Shown in pieces: positions 5,393 through 7,324 of a stretch of 7,324 nucleotides of DNA; position 1 is the first letter of the stretch, and each line of letters starts with the position of its first letter. The DNA is from Alphaproteobacteria bacterium (GTDB taxonomy: Bacteria; Pseudomonadota; Alphaproteobacteria; ATCC43930; CGMCC-115725): NCBI GenBank assembly GCA_019237175.1, contig JAFAHP010000691.1, forward strand, positions 1-7,324, in the 5' to 3' direction. Both the position numbers and the translations under genes were made by a program. Below the pieces are notes generated by a model. That model did not search any database. It was not told where the DNA came from and was given only the letters and a program-made list of their open reading frames with translations.

Positions 5393-6259
5393 CTCTTCTG
5401 CTTTGGGCTCGGCTACAGCGCGCTGGCGCTTGCCCGCTTGTTGGCAGCCGAAGGCTGGAGCGTCACAGGCACGAGCCGCACCGCCGAAAAGGTAGCACAG
5501 CTGAGCGCGCTCGGCTTTGCGAACGACGTGTTTGACCGCGAGCAGCCGTTGTCGGTCGATGCGCTGCGCGGCATCACCCACATTTTGGTGTCGATTCCGC
5601 CGGACGCCGCCGGCGACCCGGCGCTGGCTCGTCACGGCGACGACATCGCGAAATTGCCGCACCTCGCATGGCTGGGCTATCTCTCGACAACCGGCGTTTA
5701 CGGCGATCGCGGCGGCGGATGGGTCGACGAAACCTCGGCATTGGCGCCGACCGGTGAGCGCGGACGCCGTCGGGTCATAGCCGAGCAGGGCTGGCTCGAG
5801 CTGTGGCGGAGCCGCGGCGTTCCGGTGCACATCTTCCGCCTGGCAGCGATCTATGGCCCCGGACGCAGCCCATTTGCGGCTCTCAACGCGGGTTCGGCAA
5901 CGCGCATCGACAAGCCCGGGCAGGTGTTTTCGCGCATTCATGTCGAGGATCTGGCGCTGGTATTGCGCGCCTCGATCGCCAACCCGCGACCCGGAGCGGT
6001 TTACAATGTCTGCGACGACGAACCGGCACCACCGGCGGTGGTCGTGGCTTATGCGGCCGAACTGCTCGGCATACCCGCGCCGCCGCTGGTGCCGTTCGCC
6101 GAGGCCGGGCTGTCGCCGATGGCGCGGAGCTTTTACGCAGACAACAAACGCGTCCGCAGTGACCTGATCAAAAGCGAGCTTGGTGTTGCGCTGCGCCACC
6201 CCGACTACCGCGCCGGCCTCGCCGCGATCCTTGCCGCAGAGCAAAAAGCCGCACCTTGA
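5342..6259 (+). CDS. Extended SDR-family NAD(P)-dependent epimerase/dehydratase-like protein (YeeZ-like)
   Basis: A 305-residue (or 293 if started at 5378) Rossmann-fold protein of the extended short-chain dehydrogenase superfamily, closest in pattern to the atypical SDR group typified by E. coli YeeZ. Visible: nucleotide-binding GxGxxA (22-27, FGLGYSA), second strand 'SVTGTSRT' (40-47) with an Arg that suggests NADP(H), 'HILVSIPP' (80-87), 'YLSTTGVYGD' (113-122) with the probable active Tyr120, 'FRLAAIYGPGR' (165-175) and 'IHVEDLA' (199-205). The classical YxxxK lysine is not obvious, as expected for the atypical group, so catalysis is uncertain and the substrate unknown. Start choice is unclear: 5342 has AGGA (5328-5331) upstream, whereas 5378 (MNGSHLF) fits the usual family N-terminus immediately before the Rossmann strand. 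The two starts share a near-identical sequence. Divergent from the antitoxin, with a 64-base shared region. Confidence 0.86.
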   Translation: MNGSLGAKKQRRMNGSHLFCFGLGYSALALARLLAAEGWSVTGTSRTAEKVAQLSALGFANDVFDREQPLSVDALRGITHILVSIPPDAAGDPALARHGDDIAKLPHLAWLGYLSTTGVYGDRGGGWVDETSALAPTGERGRRRVIAEQGWLELWRSRGVPVHIFRLAAIYGPGRSPFAALNAGSATRIDKPGQVFSRIHVEDLALVLRASIANPRPGAVYNVCDDEPAPPAVVVAYAAELLGIPAPPLVPFAEAGLSPMARSFYADNKRVRSDLIKSELGVALRHPDYRAGLAAILAAEQKAAP

Positions 6260-6320
6260 TTAGTGCTTGTCTAAAAAGCGGGCATTCGTCATCGTCCGGT
6301 CAGAACACGAACCCGTCTTA

Positions 6321-6328
6321 GGGAGGAG
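6321..6328 (+). promoter_or_regulatory. Strong Shine-Dalgarno of the ketopantoate-reductase-like gene
   Basis: GGGAGGAG ends 5 bases before the ATG at 6334. It is the best ribosome site in the window and fixes the start of a gene that runs off the right end. Confidence 0.85.
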
Positions 6329-6333
6329 ATCGC

Positions 6334-7324
6334 ATGACCACGTACAACGTGCTGATGATGGGCGCGTCCTACGGATCGCTGCTCGCGACGAAGCTGCTGT
6401 TTGGCAACCACAATATCATGCTGGTCTGTCTGCCGGCCGAGGTCGAAGCGTTCAACCGTGATGGCGCGCGCGTGCGTCTGCCGATCCGCGGCCGCGACGA
6501 GCCGATCGAACTTGACTCGCGCAAATTACCCGGGAGTTTGCGGGCGGCGGGACCGGGTGCCGTCAACCCGAACGACTACGATCTCGTCGTGCTGGCGATG
6601 CAAGAGCCGCAATACCGCTCGCCGGGCGTGCGCGAATTGCTCGATGCGGCGGCCAGAGCGCGGGTCCCATGCATGTCGATCATGAACATGCCGCCCTTGC
6701 CGTATCTGAAGCGCATCCCCGGCCTCGCCGTTGATCAATTGCGCTCATGCTTCACCGATGCCACGGTGTGGAACAATTTCGAGCCCGGGCTCTTGACCTT
6801 GTGCAGCCCGGACCCGCAGGCGATCCGCCCGCCAGGCGAGAAGATCAATGTGCTGCAGGTCACCTTGCCGACCAATTTCAAGGTCGCACGGTTCGATTCC
6901 GACGAGCACACGATGATGTTGCGGCAGATGGAGGCGCATATCGACGGGGCACGCTGGGACCCAGGCGACGGGCCGGTCGCGCTGCCGGTGAAACTGAGGG
7001 TGCACCATTCGATTTTCGTGCCGCTCGCCAAATGGGCAATGCTGCTGACCGGCAATTACCGCTGCGTGACGGCGGACGGGGCGATCGACATCAAGGACGC
7101 GGTCCATCGCGATCCCGAAGCCTCGCGTTCGGTCTATGACTGGGTGTGCGAAGTATGCCAACGGCTTGGGGCGGCCTCCAACGATTTGGTGCCATTCGAG
7201 AAATACGCCGCCGCGGCGAACGATTTGGTACGGCCGTCCTCGGCTGCCCGGGCTCTCAACAACGGCGTCCCAAATATCGAGCGGACGGACCGGCTTGTGC
7301 AGATGATCGGCGCGCAGTTTGGAA
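6334..7324 (+). CDS. Ketopantoate-reductase-like protein (ApbA/PanE fold), 3' end outside window
   Basis: The frame is open from ATG 6334 to the window edge, 330 complete codons. The N-terminus is a Rossmann strand-loop, 'YNVLMMGASYGSLLATKLL' (4-22), with the GxxxGSxLA pattern typical of 2-dehydropantoate 2-reductases; 'NDYDLVVLAMQ' (80-90) corresponds to their 'DlVlvavK' strand. After a helical C-terminal half, 'SSAARALNNGVPNIERTDRLV' (302-322) resembles their closing 'S...DL..G..tEid' segment. Known members reduce ketopantoate with NADPH in pantothenate synthesis, or act on other 2-keto acids. Here the canonical Lys after the strand is Gln90, and the middle (about 110-230, 'SIMNMPPLPYL', 'FTDATVWNNFEP') does not match a standard ketopantoate reductase. 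I therefore call it a family-related oxidoreductase of unknown substrate. It follows the SDR gene by 74 bases in the same direction. No panB or panC is visible. Confidence 0.75.
   Translation, partial: MTTYNVLMMGASYGSLLATKLLFGNHNIMLVCLPAEVEAFNRDGARVRLPIRGRDEPIELDSRKLPGSLRAAGPGAVNPNDYDLVVLAMQEPQYRSPGVRELLDAAARARVPCMSIMNMPPLPYLKRIPGLAVDQLRSCFTDATVWNNFEPGLLTLCSPDPQAIRPPGEKINVLQVTLPTNFKVARFDSDEHTMMLRQMEAHIDGARWDPGDGPVALPVKLRVHHSIFVPLAKWAMLLTGNYRCVTADGAIDIKDAVHRDPEASRSVYDWVCEVCQRLGAASNDLVPFEKYAAAANDLVRPSSAARALNNGVPNIERTDRLVQMIGAQFG

Noticed and set aside
5285..6244. Minus-strand open frame (319 codons) opposite the SDR gene
   Set aside because: Gln/Arg/Cys-rich with no domain; the plus-strand SDR motifs are unambiguous.

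Overview
The window is GC-rich (roughly 60%), densely coded bacterial DNA. Codon use, the TonB-dependent receptor, a Tat-like signal and a FitAB-type toxin-antitoxin pair suggest an alphaproteobacterium, perhaps of the Hyphomicrobiales or Rhodospirillales. That placement is inference from general character; no rRNA or marker gene is present. I see no tRNA, rRNA, CRISPR array, transposase or integrase.

Layout. Bases 1-492 (+) hold the C-terminal end of an outer-membrane TonB-dependent receptor. Converging on it from the right (minus strand) is a two-gene unit: a TPR lipoprotein gene (2604 to 1699) followed by an exported GH10 endo-beta-1,4-xylanase-like gene (1702 to 548), joined by a 4-base ATGA stop/start overlap. 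Divergent from the TPR gene is an MFS exporter of the MFS_3/EntS type (2713-3984, TTG start), followed by a small SnoaL-like protein (4040-4468).

Bases 4469-4618 are an intergenic gap carrying a REP-like pair of inverted palindromes (4479-4568). Next, on the minus strand, is a FitA/FitB (VapBC-type) antitoxin-toxin operon (5277 to 4619), also joined by an ATGA overlap. Its presumed promoter contains two GATATC palindromes exactly 20 bp apart. A YeeZ-like extended SDR gene (5342-6259) is divergent from it. The window ends inside a ketopantoate-reductase-like protein (6334 to beyond 7324) that has a strong Shine-Dalgarno sequence.

How they may work together. The receptor and the xylanase/TPR pair could form a small glycan-scavenging locus (surface cleavage, then outer-membrane uptake), but this rests only on adjacency. 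The other genes look like independent accessory and housekeeping genes. I do not see a clear new multi-gene system. The best candidates for a second look are the xylanase/TPR coupling with an altered active-site motif in the xylanase, the REP-like element, the toxin-antitoxin operator that reaches to the SDR start, and the atypical ketopantoate-reductase-like protein.
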